The notes below the pieces were generated by a model that did not search any database, had not been told where the DNA came from, and saw only the letters and a list, made by a program, of their open reading frames with translations. The translations under genes were made by a program, and so were the position numbers. DNA of 64,000 nucleotides from Agapetus fuscipes (Eukaryota; Arthropoda; Insecta; Trichoptera; Glossosomatidae): the NCBI GenBank assembly GCA_951799405.1, contig OX637333.1, positions 16,429,960-16,493,959 on the forward strand, given 5' to 3'. How positions within the stretch are numbered: position 1 is the first letter of the stretch; each line of letters starts with the position of its first letter. Shown here in pieces: positions 1 through 11,203 of this stretch.

Positions 1-340
1 ATATCCATCACCTTTTTCATGCATTTTCTTCTTTTACGCTCACTTTGTATATCCCATTCTTTCACAATCTCCTCAATCTGATCACTCCATACTTTTCTCG
101 GCTTCCCTCTTTTTCCTTTCACACTTTCTTTGTATACATACTTTGTCAGTCTATCATCTTTCATTCTTTCCACATGCCCAAACCATCTCATCACATTCTT
201 TTGTACTTTAACTTTCCCATTCTCTTTCAAATTACATTCTTTTTTTACCCATTCATTCCTAACTCTATCCCTCAAAGTTTTTCCTGTCATACTTCTCAAA
301 TGCTTCATTTCCACCGTACATACTTTACTCATTTCGCTAT
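1..340 (-). pseudogene. LINE reverse-transcriptase C-terminal tail (fragment)
   Basis: Read on the minus strand, about 110 codons are open and match the C-terminal tail of the LINE at 56.5-58.0 kb. Shared blocks in order are HLRSM, RDRVRNEWV, RWFGHVERM, DDRLTK, KPRKVWSDQI, EWDIQS and CMKKVM. The plus-strand open frames here are shadows. No reverse-transcriptase core is present, so this is a fragment cut by the window edge. The family looks RTE-like, an inference from the tail motif only. Confidence 0.75.
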
Positions 341-593
341 CGCTATCATTTCGCTATCATACATTCTCAATACAAAATAAATTGCACAGAATCTGTACTC
401 GACTTTCTTGCAAAAATTAACCCACTGTATGACGTATGTAAAGCTAGAATCATCTACCAGCTTATACCGTTTCAATAAAAATATAATATATCAAAATAAA
501 TCAATTTTATTCCACCGCGGTGTGTACCTGCATACTCGTACAATATGTATGTGTATAGCTATATAAATACTTAAATGAATATAAATATTTCGT

Positions 594-690
594 TGATTTA
601 TTTGTTGAGCGCCGTTTTGTGTGAATTACATCTCAAGAGCCCTCTGCGAGGTTGGTATTTTCTGGAAAAAGCGCCAATCACACAAGAAAG
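594..690 (-). mobile_element. SINE-B 3' fragment
   Basis: Contains the SINE-B 3' signature (TTTATTTGTTGAGCGCCGTT, then AGAGCCCTCTGCGAGG and AAGCGCCAAT) in reverse orientation. The tRNA-like head is missing. It abuts a family A copy. Confidence 0.65.
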
Positions 691-953
691 ACTTTTAGGT
701 TGGTATAAAGCTGACCACCCATAGTGTAAAAAATAATTCACTTTGTCAATGTCACCCCTGTTTCAAGGAAGGTCGGCAAGAGTTGCAGGTTTTATGTTCA
801 TTTGAGATTTGGTTTTAATTTGTAAGTACACATTCAGCGTTTTTAAGCGCGAATTTACACGTGTCTGTTTTTGGGCATGCATTTGATATGAGTTTTTAAT
901 TTTAATATATCTTTGCAACTTAGATTTTAGAATCTAGAATCTAGATTATTATA
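691..953 (+). mobile_element. Family A repeat copy
   Basis: Carries the family order GGTTGGTAT, GCTGACCACCCATA, CAATGTCACCCCTGTTTC, GGTCGGCAAGAGTTGCAGG, TTATGTTCATTTGAGATT, GGGCATGCATTTGATATGAG and a terminal run of TAGATT/TAGAATC units. The first bases (CCTTGACTTATA) are absent, so it is 5' truncated. Confidence 0.75.
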
Positions 954-2002
954 GATGGTCATTGAACCCTTTTGTATGCAAACTAGGACTTTGTATGGTG
1001 GGTAAACTTTTTAGTTATATTTTGTAAAAATTAACGACTGATTATTATTGGTATTTATAAAATTTCCAGAATCGTAGCCTTTTATCTAATTTTAACCCTT
1101 TGACTACCAAGAAAATTGCTAATACATTTTGTATGGAAAATTTTCACTTTGTATGGCGGCTATACTTCCAACTCACTTTTTGGAAAAAATAATGATGGCA
1201 ATATATAAGTTATCAATATTTACTTACATTTGTGGAAGATTATTTTTTTATTAACCCTCTAACTGCCGAGAATTTTTCAATTTTTTTTTTCTTTTGTATG
1301 GCAACTCCCTAAACCGAGATTACGATGAAGCAATGATTATCATCGTTAAATAGCACTATTTTATAAACGGATTCACAGAAAATTTGAGAAAAATCGTTGG
1401 AGCATTTTTCGAGAAAATCGCATATAAAATTTTCAGCTCTTTGGAAGCCATCTTGAATTTTCAAAAAAGTAAAAAAAAATATACTATGAATTAAAGTAAT
1501 AAACTTATTCTTTCTATCAAATCTAAAACAAATTTAAATATCTTGTATTTTAATGGGTTTTTGTAATATTTTCGATTTAAAATTTCAGGTCGTGTAAACG
1601 GTGCTTTATATTTATTTTTTCAAAAAAATTTTTTTTTAATTTTGTAGAAATTGATGTTGATAATATTGTCGAAAATTATATTTTGGTTAACCATGTGACT
1701 TTCGAGAAAATCACAATTGTTTGTTTTTTTCATATGGCAGCCCATAGACACAGATTAGCAAGAGTGTTGCCATAACTATTTTATTAAGTTAAAAATTAAT
1801 TTGTGGCAATTCTGAAAATTTAAAAAAAAATCTTGGAGCAGTTTTTGAGAAAAGTGAAATTTTATGTTTTTTTTGTATCGCAGCCATCTTGAATTTTCAA
1901 GTTGGTGTAATGCCGTGTTATTCATACTTAATACATGTCCAAAAAAGTTGATGTAGCCAAAATTTGGTATCTCTAGGTCTAATACTTTGGAAAGTGACAT
2001 AC
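954..2002. repeat. AT-rich stretch with three degenerate repeated paragraphs; no gene
   Basis: Three loosely similar paragraphs each begin with a TTAACC(C/A)-type phrase (about 1093, 1254, 1686), followed by 'TTGTATGG' and 'GGCAGCC/GGCAACTCC'-like strings. This looks like an old tandem or dispersed repeat. I see no coding potential. Confidence 0.4.
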
Positions 2003-2151
<149 letters not shown>

Positions 2152-2284
2152 GACGGACGTTTTTGAAAGATAGTGTTTTTTGGCATGTCCTGCACCAGGA
2201 CAACTCATTTCCGTGAAAACCTCGACAACAAATTTTCACACCAAATCAATACTTTCTTTATAGCCTTCAGCTATAGCAAGAAAG

Positions 2285-2500
2285 TAAAAACAAATATATT
2301 GAAAGAAGTTTTGAGTGTATTTGAAGTGCTTCTCAAACACATACGCGAATGGTACTGTTTTGCAGCATATATACAAAATTTGATTTGCCTTACACCGGGA
2401 ATGTATTTCATCTGCTGTGATGGCATTAATTTTAAAAATCGAAACCCCAAGCGAATGATGACCGCCTGGAGTAATATAATAAAGGATAGATAGATAGATA
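2285..2500. repeat. Family F dispersed repeat
   Basis: The phrases ATTGAAAGAAGTT, CTCAAACACATA, TTTTGCAGCATATATACAAAA, CATCTGCTGTGA.GGCATTA and GTAATATAATAAAGGATA recur at 34915-35120 and partly at 63615-63710. It ends in a (GATA)n run. It is non-coding and of unknown class. Confidence 0.55.
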
Positions 2501-2632
2501 GATACCAGTGGAAACTTTGTAGAAATCCATATTAAGATATGAAAACAAACACTGTTTCTAATCTAATCTGATTCTACTTATTGTTTTATTTGTTTAAAAA
2601 ACAAAACATATTTTGACCAGTTCCAAGTTTAT

Positions 2633-2662
2633 CTGAAGATGGCCAAGAGGCTGAAACCAGTC
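2633..2662 (+). ncRNA. Hammerhead-like core (CUGAAGA-stem II-GAAA)
   Basis: CTGAAGA, T, a four-pair stem GGCC/GGCT around loop AAGA, then GAAA and CCAGTC (an NUH-type GUC). AGTTT upstream can pair with AAACT downstream as a short stem I. Hammerhead motifs are known in Penelope-like elements; activity here is inference. Confidence 0.4.
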
Positions 2663-3333
2663 AAACTCAATTTTTTTTAACACATAAAAAACTAAGTAGA
2701 ATCTAACAGTGTTTGGTTTCATATTTTAGAACAAAATCTAGAATCTTAAAAACTAAATTGTGACTTCCAAGGTTTCAGCAGTCATTTTAGTAATGCTATT
2801 TTGACAGTCTGCCTTTCAATGGTATGACAAAATGACTTTTGGGTGAACGGAAAATGATTATGTCTCTCCTATATTGCGGTGCCTTCATTGGCTGTGCGAC
2901 CCAGAGAAGATTGAGAACCAAATCAATGTGTCTCAATGTTTAATGCGCTCAGAGAAGTTTCCCCATCCTACTTGTGTGAGCTGTGCAGAGACCATAAATT
3001 TTCAGTACAAAACACACTTTTTGTTTTGTTTAGAGTGACACCATAAATAAGCTTTAGTTGCTGTTTGGACAGAACAGAACCGGCTACAGGGACAGGCTTT
3101 TAGTTTGGCCGGACCATTTTGCTGGTATAGCCCCCCTCTGGAGTTGAGAACAGAGACCAGTGTTGGCAGTTTCATAAGGTTGTTTACTAGGAGCTTCAAC
3201 CCAAGCCCCACTGGGGTATCTTATGCCATTAAAGTACTCTATAAAATAATATCTTAAAAACACTTGTGGGCCATACTTCTAGCTATTTAACTGTCTGCAA
3301 TGTGACAATGTCATCAACTTCTACAATCTATAT
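2663..3333. other. No gene seen
   Basis: Mixed-composition sequence without a convincing open frame, splice pattern or repeat of a family seen elsewhere in the window. The segment 2690-2740 may continue the element carrying the hammerhead-like core. Confidence 0.4.
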
Positions 3334-3563
3334 AGAAGTTGCAAAGACAATTTGGGATTCATATTGAAAGCAAGCCCATAGGCAAACACGTATAAGCTCT
3401 TATTCTGTGAAGTTGCAATGTAAAACCCAAATCTGAAATAAACATAAGCTATGCAATTCTTACAGACCTTTCCTAAAACAGGTGTGACATTGGCAAAGTG
3501 AACCATTTTTTACAGGGTGGGTGGTCTGCCACATATGTACCAGCCTATAAGTCGAAGAAATTT
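3334..3563 (-). mobile_element. Family A repeat copy (diverged)
   Basis: Reverse-oriented family A with many substitutions: GAAGTTGCAAAGA at the 3' tail side, then GACATTGGCAAAGTGAACCA, GGGTGGTCTGCC and CCAGCCTATAAGTCGAAGAA at the 5' end. It is among the oldest copies by eye. Confidence 0.7.
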
Positions 3564-3968
3564 AAGGTCTCAAAAGGTTCATGTAGGTATCCTCCGAGGG
3601 TTGGTCTGAGGTCTGTTTACCTTGGATGTATTCTGTAGAGCAGACAGGCAGGCCAGGGGTCTCTCCGCTTTCTGTTTCCTGGACCTAAGGTTAGTGTCGG
3701 CAGCCTCGGAGGGCTGAGTGTCAATGACAAACAACTCATCATCAGGCTTCTTGGCGAATGGAGTACTGAAAGAACAGTTACACTAGAACCCTCGGGTTTA
3801 AAGTCAGAGGGTTAAGGTGCAGTTGCCGAATGGGGTTTTATTAAACCCAAATTCAGAATACTGGCAAAAAGTTTTTGTAATGTGGAATGAATACATCTGA
3901 CTGGTTTTGAAAAAAATATTCATATTTGAAAGAGGTTACATAAACACTTACAATAAAGTCAAGTCAGA
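3564..3968. other. No gene seen
   Basis: Unique-looking sequence between family A and mariner. GC content is a little higher at 3590-3780. No open frame of useful length and no clear splice pair. Confidence 0.35.
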
Positions 3969-3970
3969 TA

Positions 3971-5263
3971 CGAGGGTTGCCTTTTATATTTCGGGATTAG
4001 AGAACAAAAACAAATATTTAATATTGAAAATTGCTTTATTGCTTTTCAAAATATTCACCATTCAGATCTATACACTTTTGCATGCGTTTGAACCAATTGT
4101 CGAAGCACTTTTGCCACTCTGATTGAGGTGTCTCCAAAACATGCATTCAGAACGAATCAATCGCTTCTTCAGTGGTCAAAAAACGTTGACCTCTTATTTT
4201 ATTTTTTAAATACGGGAATAAAAAGAAGTCATTTGGTGCCAAGTCAGGACTATACGGCGGATGACTCATCAAATCAATATTTTGAGTGCTCAAAAATGCA
4301 GTTGTTTGAGCCGATGTGTGAGAGCTTGCATTGTCGTGGTGAAGAGTGATCCGTCTGCGGCGGTTGGTTTTCCTGATTTCTTGGAAGACAACTGGCAAAC
4401 AAATGGTTGTGTACCACTCAGAATTGACTGTTCTGCGTTGTTCTAGTGGTACGGTTGCAACATGTCCAGGTTTTCCAAAAAAAACAGGCGACCATTTGCT
4501 TGGAAGTGCTTCGTGCGCGAACTACCTTTGTTGGGTTTTGCTCATCTTGAAACACCCATACAGTCGACTGCTGTTTATTTTCGGGCTCATACGCATAAAT
4601 CCACGATTTATCACCTGTCACAATGTCATAGACGTGTTTCGAAGCACCGCAATCGTATTTTTTGAGCATTTCTTTCGACCAATCGACACGAGCCTTTTTT
4701 TTAACGATTGACAAATTGTGTGGGATCCAACGCGAACAAATTTTTTTGACAGTCAAATGTTCATGCAATTTTGAATGTATGCTGGTCCCACTAATGCGCA
4801 AGGTTGTCTCAATCTCACGATAGGTCACATGACGATCTTGCAATATCAGTTGGCGCACAGCATCAATGGTTTCCGGAACAACAACTGATTTTGGACGACC
4901 TTCACGAAATTCGTCTTGAAGTGAACTACGACCTCGGTTAAATTCACCATACCATCGATAAACACTGGTCCTTGATGGAGCTTCATCGCCAAAAATTAAA
5001 TTAAGTTCATCGATGCACTGTTGTTGAGTTAATCCACGTCGAAAGTTGTAAAAAATAATCGCACGAAAATGTTCACGACTTAATTCCATTTTTTGGCCGA
5101 GATGAATCTTTTAAAATACTGTAAACAACACAAATAGCGCTCGTATGTCAAAAAGTTTTGGGTACACATAACCTCAAAAATGTCAAACTTTACGTTAGAG
5201 CTGTCAGTTGCCAGATTGCAACACTAGGGTGGTCCAATCCCGAAATATAAAAGGCAACCCTCG
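3971..5263 (-). mobile_element. mariner element, complete with TIRs and TA target duplication
   Basis: The terminal inverted repeats start CGAGGGTTGCCTTTTATATT and mirror each other over about 28 bp (3971-3998 and 5236-5263). TA dinucleotides flank both ends (3969-3970, 5264-5265), the signature of Tc1/mariner insertion. Length is 1.29 kb, the usual mariner size. The transposase lies on the minus strand between the TIRs. Confidence 0.93.
4147..5089 (-). pseudogene. mariner transposase, frameshifted
   Basis: This is a cut-and-paste DNA transposase of the IS630/Tc1/mariner superfamily. Translation starts MELSREHFRAI. An N-terminal helix-turn-helix region follows (GLTQQQCIDEL, PSRTSVYRWYGEF, then TYREIETTL), with the first catalytic Asp in VTGDKSWIYAYEPE. 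After about residue 200 the frame is lost near 4400-4420. The next frame carries the second Asp in LHHDNASSH and the third in YSPDLAPNDFFLF. I count 34 residues between the last two Asp, the D,D34D signature of mariner. All three acidic residues survive, but the frameshift separates the first from the other two and a stop ends the first frame, so no active protein is expected. The style resembles the mellifera subfamily; that assignment is from memory of the motif and not tested. Confidence 0.9.
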
Positions 5264-5540
5264 TATCTTATTTTTCATTTGTAATAAATGTATTTCAATG
5301 AAGATTGTAAAATAAATGCAATATGATGTAAAATATAACCTCAATATACGTGTAACCATACCCAAGTCTCTCTTCTAGCCGCTGATCCTCTAAGAAGTCT
5401 TCTACATCTTGGATGTCTACGTTTTTGCGCCAGGCGATTTTATTTTTCTTCGACCCATGCTTCTTTTTACTATTAATCACACCAAAAACAGCCATGATAC
5501 ACAAAGCCAGACGGCCAATATCACAGAGTATAGCACAGAT

Positions 5541-6090
5541 TAGGGATGGGCAAAATATATCGATATATCAAAAGTACCGTTTTTTTAAAAATATCGATAT
5601 TTTCATCGATATTACAAATATCGATTAATCGATATGTCGATATTGTTTTTCAAGTATCAAAATCGTATCAAAAACGATATTTTTTTGCAAATGTGACATT
5701 TCCCCCCACACTTTAAAGGTGGCTGTGTTTTGAAGCCAACATTTTTACGTAGCAAATTGCATGTCTCCTCTCCCTCCCCCACCCATCGACAGATTTTTAA
5801 CCCAAAATAATTCAAAATTTTGAGGCGTTACCGGCCAGCGACCGATATTTTTTTGGAAAATTTTGATTTTTTTTTTGAAACGCGTTTCTATCCCCCCGTC
5901 CCCCCGTCGACAGATTTTTAGCCCAAAAATTTCGAAATTTTGAGACCTTCCCCTTACCCACCAGCGACCAAAACGTATTGAGACAAAAATATCGATATAT
6001 CGATATTTTTTCGTCGATATATTTCGATAATGTTAAAAAATATCGATTCGATATATATATCGATATATTTTTTTCATTTGCCCATCCCTA
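5541..6090. mobile_element. hAT-type MITE with TAGGGATGGGCAAA ends
   Basis: 14-bp perfect inverted ends TAGGGATGGGCAAA (5541-5554 and 6077-6090). Flanks GCACAGAT and GTACAGAT agree at 7 of 8 positions, fitting the 8-bp target duplication of hAT elements. Internal subterminal zones are packed with ATCGATAT motifs on both sides. It has no coding capacity. A truncated relative lies at 41396-41510. Confidence 0.8.
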
Positions 6091-6824
6091 GTACAGATGG
6101 ATCACAGAGTACAGGTTTATAGAGAGCTGAGCAGACCCCGTTAACTAGTATTTTGCTACTGGTAGCCCTGTTTTATAATATCGGTAGCCATATTGGAATC
6201 GATCTATGGTATTTTCACATGACGAAAGGAGTAAGGAGGAAGGGGAAGAGGTGGTTTTTTTTTAAATTGAGATCAGAATGACCGTAAATAAAATTGAATT
6301 AATGATTTATATTTACTGTTATTCATTTCAAAAATGAGTTTAAGAGCGCTCTCGTAGATTTGTAATTTTAAAATTCGCGTTCGTTTGGTCCGTATTTCTG
6401 CCAGAGCAGCGCTCTTCACGCTGTACATAAATTCGTCTTGGCAGTTCGTTCCTATTAGGTATATTAACTTATAATATCTGTGGACTAGAAACTATTTTAA
6501 CCAAAATAGACAAAGGTATATATAGATCTGTCTCAACTTACTTACGAAAATGGTCATTAGTAATAAAAATAACAAAGAACTTCACAGTTGCATTTCCATG
6601 TGTACAAAAAACTCGGCAGAACGAAAAAAAAATCTTGAATGTTGGTACCATTTCAAATAACGGCTGCGACTAGACCGGAAATATCTAGAGTTGACAGATA
6701 ACACACGTTATAAATATTGTGATCGCCAAAATTCGTGCCAAAAAACTTTATCACTCATTTCATTAAAACCACTGCAACGTGTGACAGGAGAGAAACGCAA
6801 GTGGTAGCATGTCGATGATTTAGT
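6091..6824. other. No gene seen
   Basis: AT-rich sequence without a useful open frame. A run of purines (GGAGTAAGGAGGAAGGGGAA) lies near 6226-6245. I recognise no repeat family. Confidence 0.35.
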
Positions 6825-7052
6825 TCTTGTTTGCCGTATAGACCATTAAGCTAATTTTACATGAGCAATGTTTGCATGTGTACTGGACCAATGTGTCTTG
6901 AAAACAGGAAATTGATTTCAAAAATATTTCAAACAACTCTCACATTCTCGAATCTTACGTTTTTTCTTAGCTCAGATTGTGTAGAATTTGATTCTTAAGA
7001 GATTAAAAAGTCATATTTGACAGAATTGGTCTATAGGGCAAACAAGAACTGG
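6825..7052. mobile_element. Family E MITE
   Basis: Inverted ends AGTTCTTGTTTGCCGTATA and TATAGGGCAAACAAGAACT bound about 230 bp. The interior (ACATGAGCAATGTTTGCATG, TGTACTGGACCAATGTGTCT, GATTGTGTAGAATTTGATTC) is found in opposite orientation at 56231-56463. No target duplication is obvious. Class unknown. Confidence 0.65.
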
Positions 7053-7363
7053 GGGAGCGAAGATGTATCACATCAGCAAGTAAGTTTCCGCTCCTCTATG
7101 TAATAACTCACGGGTAGCTATGCCCCACATTTTTTCCACGCCATTTTTAATGCAATGCAGATAGGCTCAACCTTTTCAATTGTTGTATAAATTACATCAC
7201 AAATATTTCATATTTCAAAAGAGGAAAGAGCGGTACTAAAAATGTATTTAATTGGATGGGTAGACTGAGATGTGAATAAAAGATGAAATATCTATTAACT
7301 TCCTTAGTTTTATTTTATCAAAGAAATAAAAGTTTCAAAATTTATATTGTTAGTAAAAATAAT

Positions 7364-7520
7364 ATCAGGATGATTTATTTTGCGAGCGCTGTTTTGTGTA
7401 AATTACACCTGAAGAGCCCTCAGCGAGCTTGGTCGTCGCTAAAGAAAGCGTCGATTCTCAATCAAGACCAAGTTGCTGTAGAGCTGGATGAACTTTGGTG
7501 ACGGGTCTTTGTAATGGTTT
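7364..7520 (-). mobile_element. SINE-B, 5'-truncated copy
   Basis: Reverse-oriented SINE-B body: AGGATGATTTATTTTGCGAG, AGAGCCCTCAGCGAGCTTGG, CAAGACCAAGTTGCTGTA, GACGGGTCTTTGTAATGGTT. The tRNA-like head is missing. Confidence 0.7.
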
Positions 7521-8019
7521 GTGTATTTCCAGTATATTAATTCATTAGAACTTTGAAAAACATGTAAATAAAAAAAAACAAGTTTTTAGTTACTCCCCAG
7601 ATAGCATTTTAAACTTGCATCTGACTTGCAACAAGTTTGATGTGTCAAAAGTGAAGGCTTGCTGCAAGTTCGCCATGGCAAGTATATACACTTGAGGCAA
7701 GTTTGAATCAAACTTTCTAGTTTCCCAGCAACAAGCTTGCAGGAACTTTGTCATAACAAAGTTCCCGCAAGCTTGTTATGACAAATTTGCCAAATGTTTG
7801 CTTCTGCAAATCATATACATTTTTTTATAATATTTAAAAAAACAAAATTAGAATTAAAAGATAAAATATTTTAATTTTATTTTATTTACAGTTCGCTTAT
7901 AGTAGTAACAAAGTTTTATAATAATCACATCATCATCATCATTGGCACGACCTCCCTCAGCAACCGCTGCCACCGCTGTCTATCCAACGTCTTCCTCCTC
8001 CAGCCCCACTGCACGACAA

Positions 8020-8170
8020 TCCGCCACGACTTCATCCAGCTATCTTGAACGTGGTCTTCTCACTGTCCGCCGTCCCTCCGGGTTCGTCATTACAATCGTC
8101 TTCTCCAGGCTATGATGGTCTAATTGCTGAATGTGCCCCAGCCAATGCAGTCTGTTGACCTTTATTGAGC
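8020..8170 (-). pseudogene. LINE C-terminal tail fragment
   Basis: The minus strand reads RLHWLGHIQQLDHH, then TNPEGRRTVRRPRSRWLDEV and a stop after about 55 codons. The LxWLGH...RGRP-RxRW pattern is typical of the C-terminus of RTE/CR1-type LINE proteins. There is no catalytic core. Confidence 0.65.
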
Positions 8171-8593
8171 GGACCACATCAGCGTCCTGGTACAGCTTAT
8201 ACAATTCGGAGTTATATCTTCTTCGTCATGTTTCTAGTCACACTCAGGTACATTATTCCCCTAGCCCCGTTGCTTTGTCTCTCGGCTCTGTAACAAAAAA
8301 ACAAGGATATTTTTAGTAATTATATTACAAATCATTTATAATTAAGGATGTAATATACACTAAGTACTGATTTCATTATAAACAGTTTTAATTTTCTTTT
8401 TAGAAATTTGTTCCACGGTACTCCGTTTTCTTAGAAATTATTAAAGCAAATATTATAAAATACCAAGATCGGATTGCCCTGTAAGGAGTTTTTATGGAAA
8501 CACATAAAAATATAATATCCGATGAATAAATTTTAACTGTGTACTTATTTTTATTGCAAATAGGATGATACTTCTTTATGGAGTCAGACGCTA

Positions 8594-9034
8594 CACAATT
8601 TTTGCCCAGTGTCGCGCAGCTTTCACCGCTCTATCGTTACCCTCTATTAGGTCGGCCAGTGTGCAGCTTGTTGGGCAGGCCGAACAGATCCGAAGATGAT
8701 CCATGAACTGTTGGGCTCCGCATTCACAGAGCGTGGTGCCATCTTGATGTAAGATTGCCCAGGTCATCATGTTACAATGCGCTCTGCCAACACCCGTTCT
8801 CAACCTGTTTAGGGCCCTCCATAGAGACTACTCACGATCCTGTCCAGGTGGGAGCTTCTCGCTCGGCTGCACAAAGTTATCAGGTCGCTCCAAATTCCAC
8901 AGACACAGTCTCTCCCACGCCAGCTCCATAGTCAATCGGTGCACAGAGCTCAAGAAACTGTGACGCCACAATGTCCAAAAAGGCAGTGCTGTAGATTCTT
9001 CAGGGATTTTTGTTGTCAACCCTCGAGGCCTCAA
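8594..9034 (-). pseudogene. LINE (jockey/I-like) C-terminal domain fragment
   Basis: Two minus-strand open stretches (8828-9034 and 8591-8803) form the end of a non-LTR retrotransposon ORF2. The second contains LRTGVGRAHCNMMTW, CECGAQQFMDHLRICSAC and a final AARHWAKIV. The RTG.G.......W.....C.CG....DHL..C pattern is the cysteine-histidine tail of jockey/I-group elements. The stretches are in different frames, and neither RT nor endonuclease is present. Its divergence from the RTE-like tails shows a second LINE lineage. Confidence 0.65.
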
Positions 9035-9099
9035 GGGAGAGGAACTGAAACAAGTGTAATAACAATCAGTAACTGTTGGGTGTTCTTTGAAGCTTCTAA

Positions 9100-9165
9100 A
9101 TAAATCTTGAGGTATGATTCACACTAAAACAGCGCTCATCAAAGAAATTATCGCCATATTATTAT
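9100..9165 (+). mobile_element. SINE-B 3'-end fragment
   Basis: TTGAGGTATGATTCACACTA and AAAACAGCGCTCATCAAA match the SINE-B 3' end. The remainder is missing. Confidence 0.5.
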
Positions 9166-9216
9166 TGTTATCCGGGGCTTAGTTTCCCTAGCCACGGACA
9201 TCATATTATATTATAA

Positions 9217-9468
9217 GTCTAATCTAATCTAAGCTGCAAAGATATATATCATTTAAGATTTATATTAAATGCATTCCCACAAGCAGATATGTATAATTTC
9301 GCGCTAACACATGCCGCATGTGGACCTACAATATAAAAACCCAATCTCAAATGAACATAAGCCTTGCAACTCTTGCCGTCCTTCCCTGAAACAGGGGTGA
9401 CATTGGCAAAGTGAACCAATTTTTTATAGTATGGGTGGTCAGCCGCATAACAACCTATAAGTCAAGGA
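9217..9468 (-). mobile_element. Family A repeat, near full length
   Basis: Starts with TAATCTAATCTAAGCTGCAA (tail side) and ends CAACCTATAAGTCAAGGAA (5' side). All internal blocks are present, including GCCGCATGTGGACCTACAAT. Confidence 0.85.
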
Positions 9469-10560
9469 ACTGTACTGCCAGTTTTACAGGCCAGTTTTGT
9501 AGTTTTGTTTGGTTTTGTTTGGCACAGGCCAGTTTTACAGGTTTTACTGCCAGGAATAAGTACTGCCAGTTTTATCAACACACATCAAATGGCTTCATCG
9601 AACTAATTTTGCAACTTATTTTCACAGAATATGTCACATTTAGGTTACAAACAACTTTGCTGAAATTTACATTCAAATTTTTACGTGAAAATATTTGAAA
9701 TAAATAAAAACGTAAGTTCAGAAAGTTAGTGCCAAAATCTAGATAATACACATTTCTTATTTCTACAAAAAGTACATCAAACACGTCCTACTAAGTATTC
9801 AAAAGGAAATAGTTTTACATACCTGGTAAATATGATGTAGGAACAGCATGCCGAAACATTTTAAAAGACGTAAGTACATTACTAATCGTCAAATAAACAC
9901 GTATCTGATTCCTTTAACTTCCGTATTGAAACAATGAGGTACATAACAAAGGCGACTGGACATTATAAAACGCAAAATAACAAAAATGTAAGAAATTCAC
10001 AAAGCGAGCTCGTATACAAATAATGGCGGCCGGCCACCCGCCACACGCGATCGCGTGGGGGTAGGGATACCAGATGAAAAATTTAAAATTCCTGACAAAA
10101 AGCCTAATTTCCATAGAAAGTCCTGACATTTTGTTGCAAACGTAATTAAACACTGCGTACTTACTTAATAAGTACAAAGCTAAAGCATAAACAAATATTT
10201 CAAACTAACTTGTGTTTCAAATATTTTTCTATGCTTTGACTATTAAAAAATTGAAAAGTCCTGATACTTCCGAAATCCGGTCGCAATCCCGACAAGAGCC
10301 TAAAAATCCTGACGTATGGCAGCCCTACGTGGGGGGTCTCTCGTGACGTCATTTCAAAGTTGTTTGAGAAACAGCCACAGAGAGAGTAAAATTCAGAAAT
10401 AATGTTGCCAAAACCAAAATATGCCCAAAGATTTCTAGGCATGCGCGTCACAATCTGTCAACTCGTGTCTGATCAGTGCTGCCGCTGGGAAAAAAGTAGC
10501 GAGATTTAAAAAAAGCAAAATAGCAAAATCGATAAAACGGCAACACTGCTAATCGTATTT
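9469..10560. other. Interior of the CCCCAGATAGCA element; no gene seen
   Basis: Small open frames of 67-95 codons occur but none resembles a known domain. A short duplicated phrase around GTTTTACAGGCCAGTTTT (9480-9560) is a local repeat. Confidence 0.35.
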
Positions 10561-11007
10561 TTGACAGCCCGTCACGCAAGTTTGTATCAAACAAAAAGCA
10601 AACTTGTTTATTCATATTTGAAACATGATGCAAAATGCAAGCTTGCAGCAATATTGCAATAAACTTATTTTGTCATATTTGACATGACAATGTAAAATCA
10701 AGTACAAATCAAACTTGCAGCAAACTGACCTGCTATCTGGGGATCGTAAGCATAACTACAGATGTTATGGATATGTGAAGGTTCCAAGGAATTTTATGAA
10801 AAAAGTGGTCAATATAGTGCATACACGCAGAATTTCTTAGTAAATATTTAGTTTTTACATACTGTAAAATTGCGTTTCCTTTCTCGCAATTTCGCTTTCT
10901 TGATGACTAAAATTATTTTTTAGCGTAAAATCCGTAGGAAGTAGAATGTCGACCGATTATTTCTAAAATAGTAATGATAAATTTCTAAGTTAAGTATCAA
11001 AGTCTTA

Positions 11008-11203
11008 ATCTAAATTAAAGTTGCAAAGATACATATCATTTCAGATTCATATTAAATGCATTCCCACAAGCACACACATAGAAGTTGAACATAAGCCCTG
11101 CAACTTTTGCCGACCTTCCCAGAAACAGGGGTGACATTAGCAAAGTGAACCATCTTTGTACAGTATGGGTGGTCAGCTTTATACCAACCTATAAGTCAAG
11201 GAA
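11008..11203 (-). mobile_element. Family A repeat with internal deletion
   Basis: Both ends are present (AAATTAAAGTTGCAAAGATA and CCAACCTATAAGTCAAGGAA). The central block around GCGCGAA and GCCGCATGTGG is deleted, removing about 60 bp. Confidence 0.75.

Larger units (their letters stand above)
7596..10742. mobile_element. 3.1-kb element with CCCCAGATAGCA inverted ends and subterminal motif clusters
   Basis: The two ends are exact 12-bp inverted copies of CCCCAGATAGCA. Just inside both, over about 190 bp, the words AACTTGC, GCAAGTTT and CAAGCTTG recur many times in both orientations, as expected for transposase-binding subterminal repeats. The interior holds LINE tails on the minus strand, a SINE-B scrap and a family A copy, so it is nested. 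I see no transposase and no clear target duplication. Superfamily undetermined. Confidence 0.6.
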
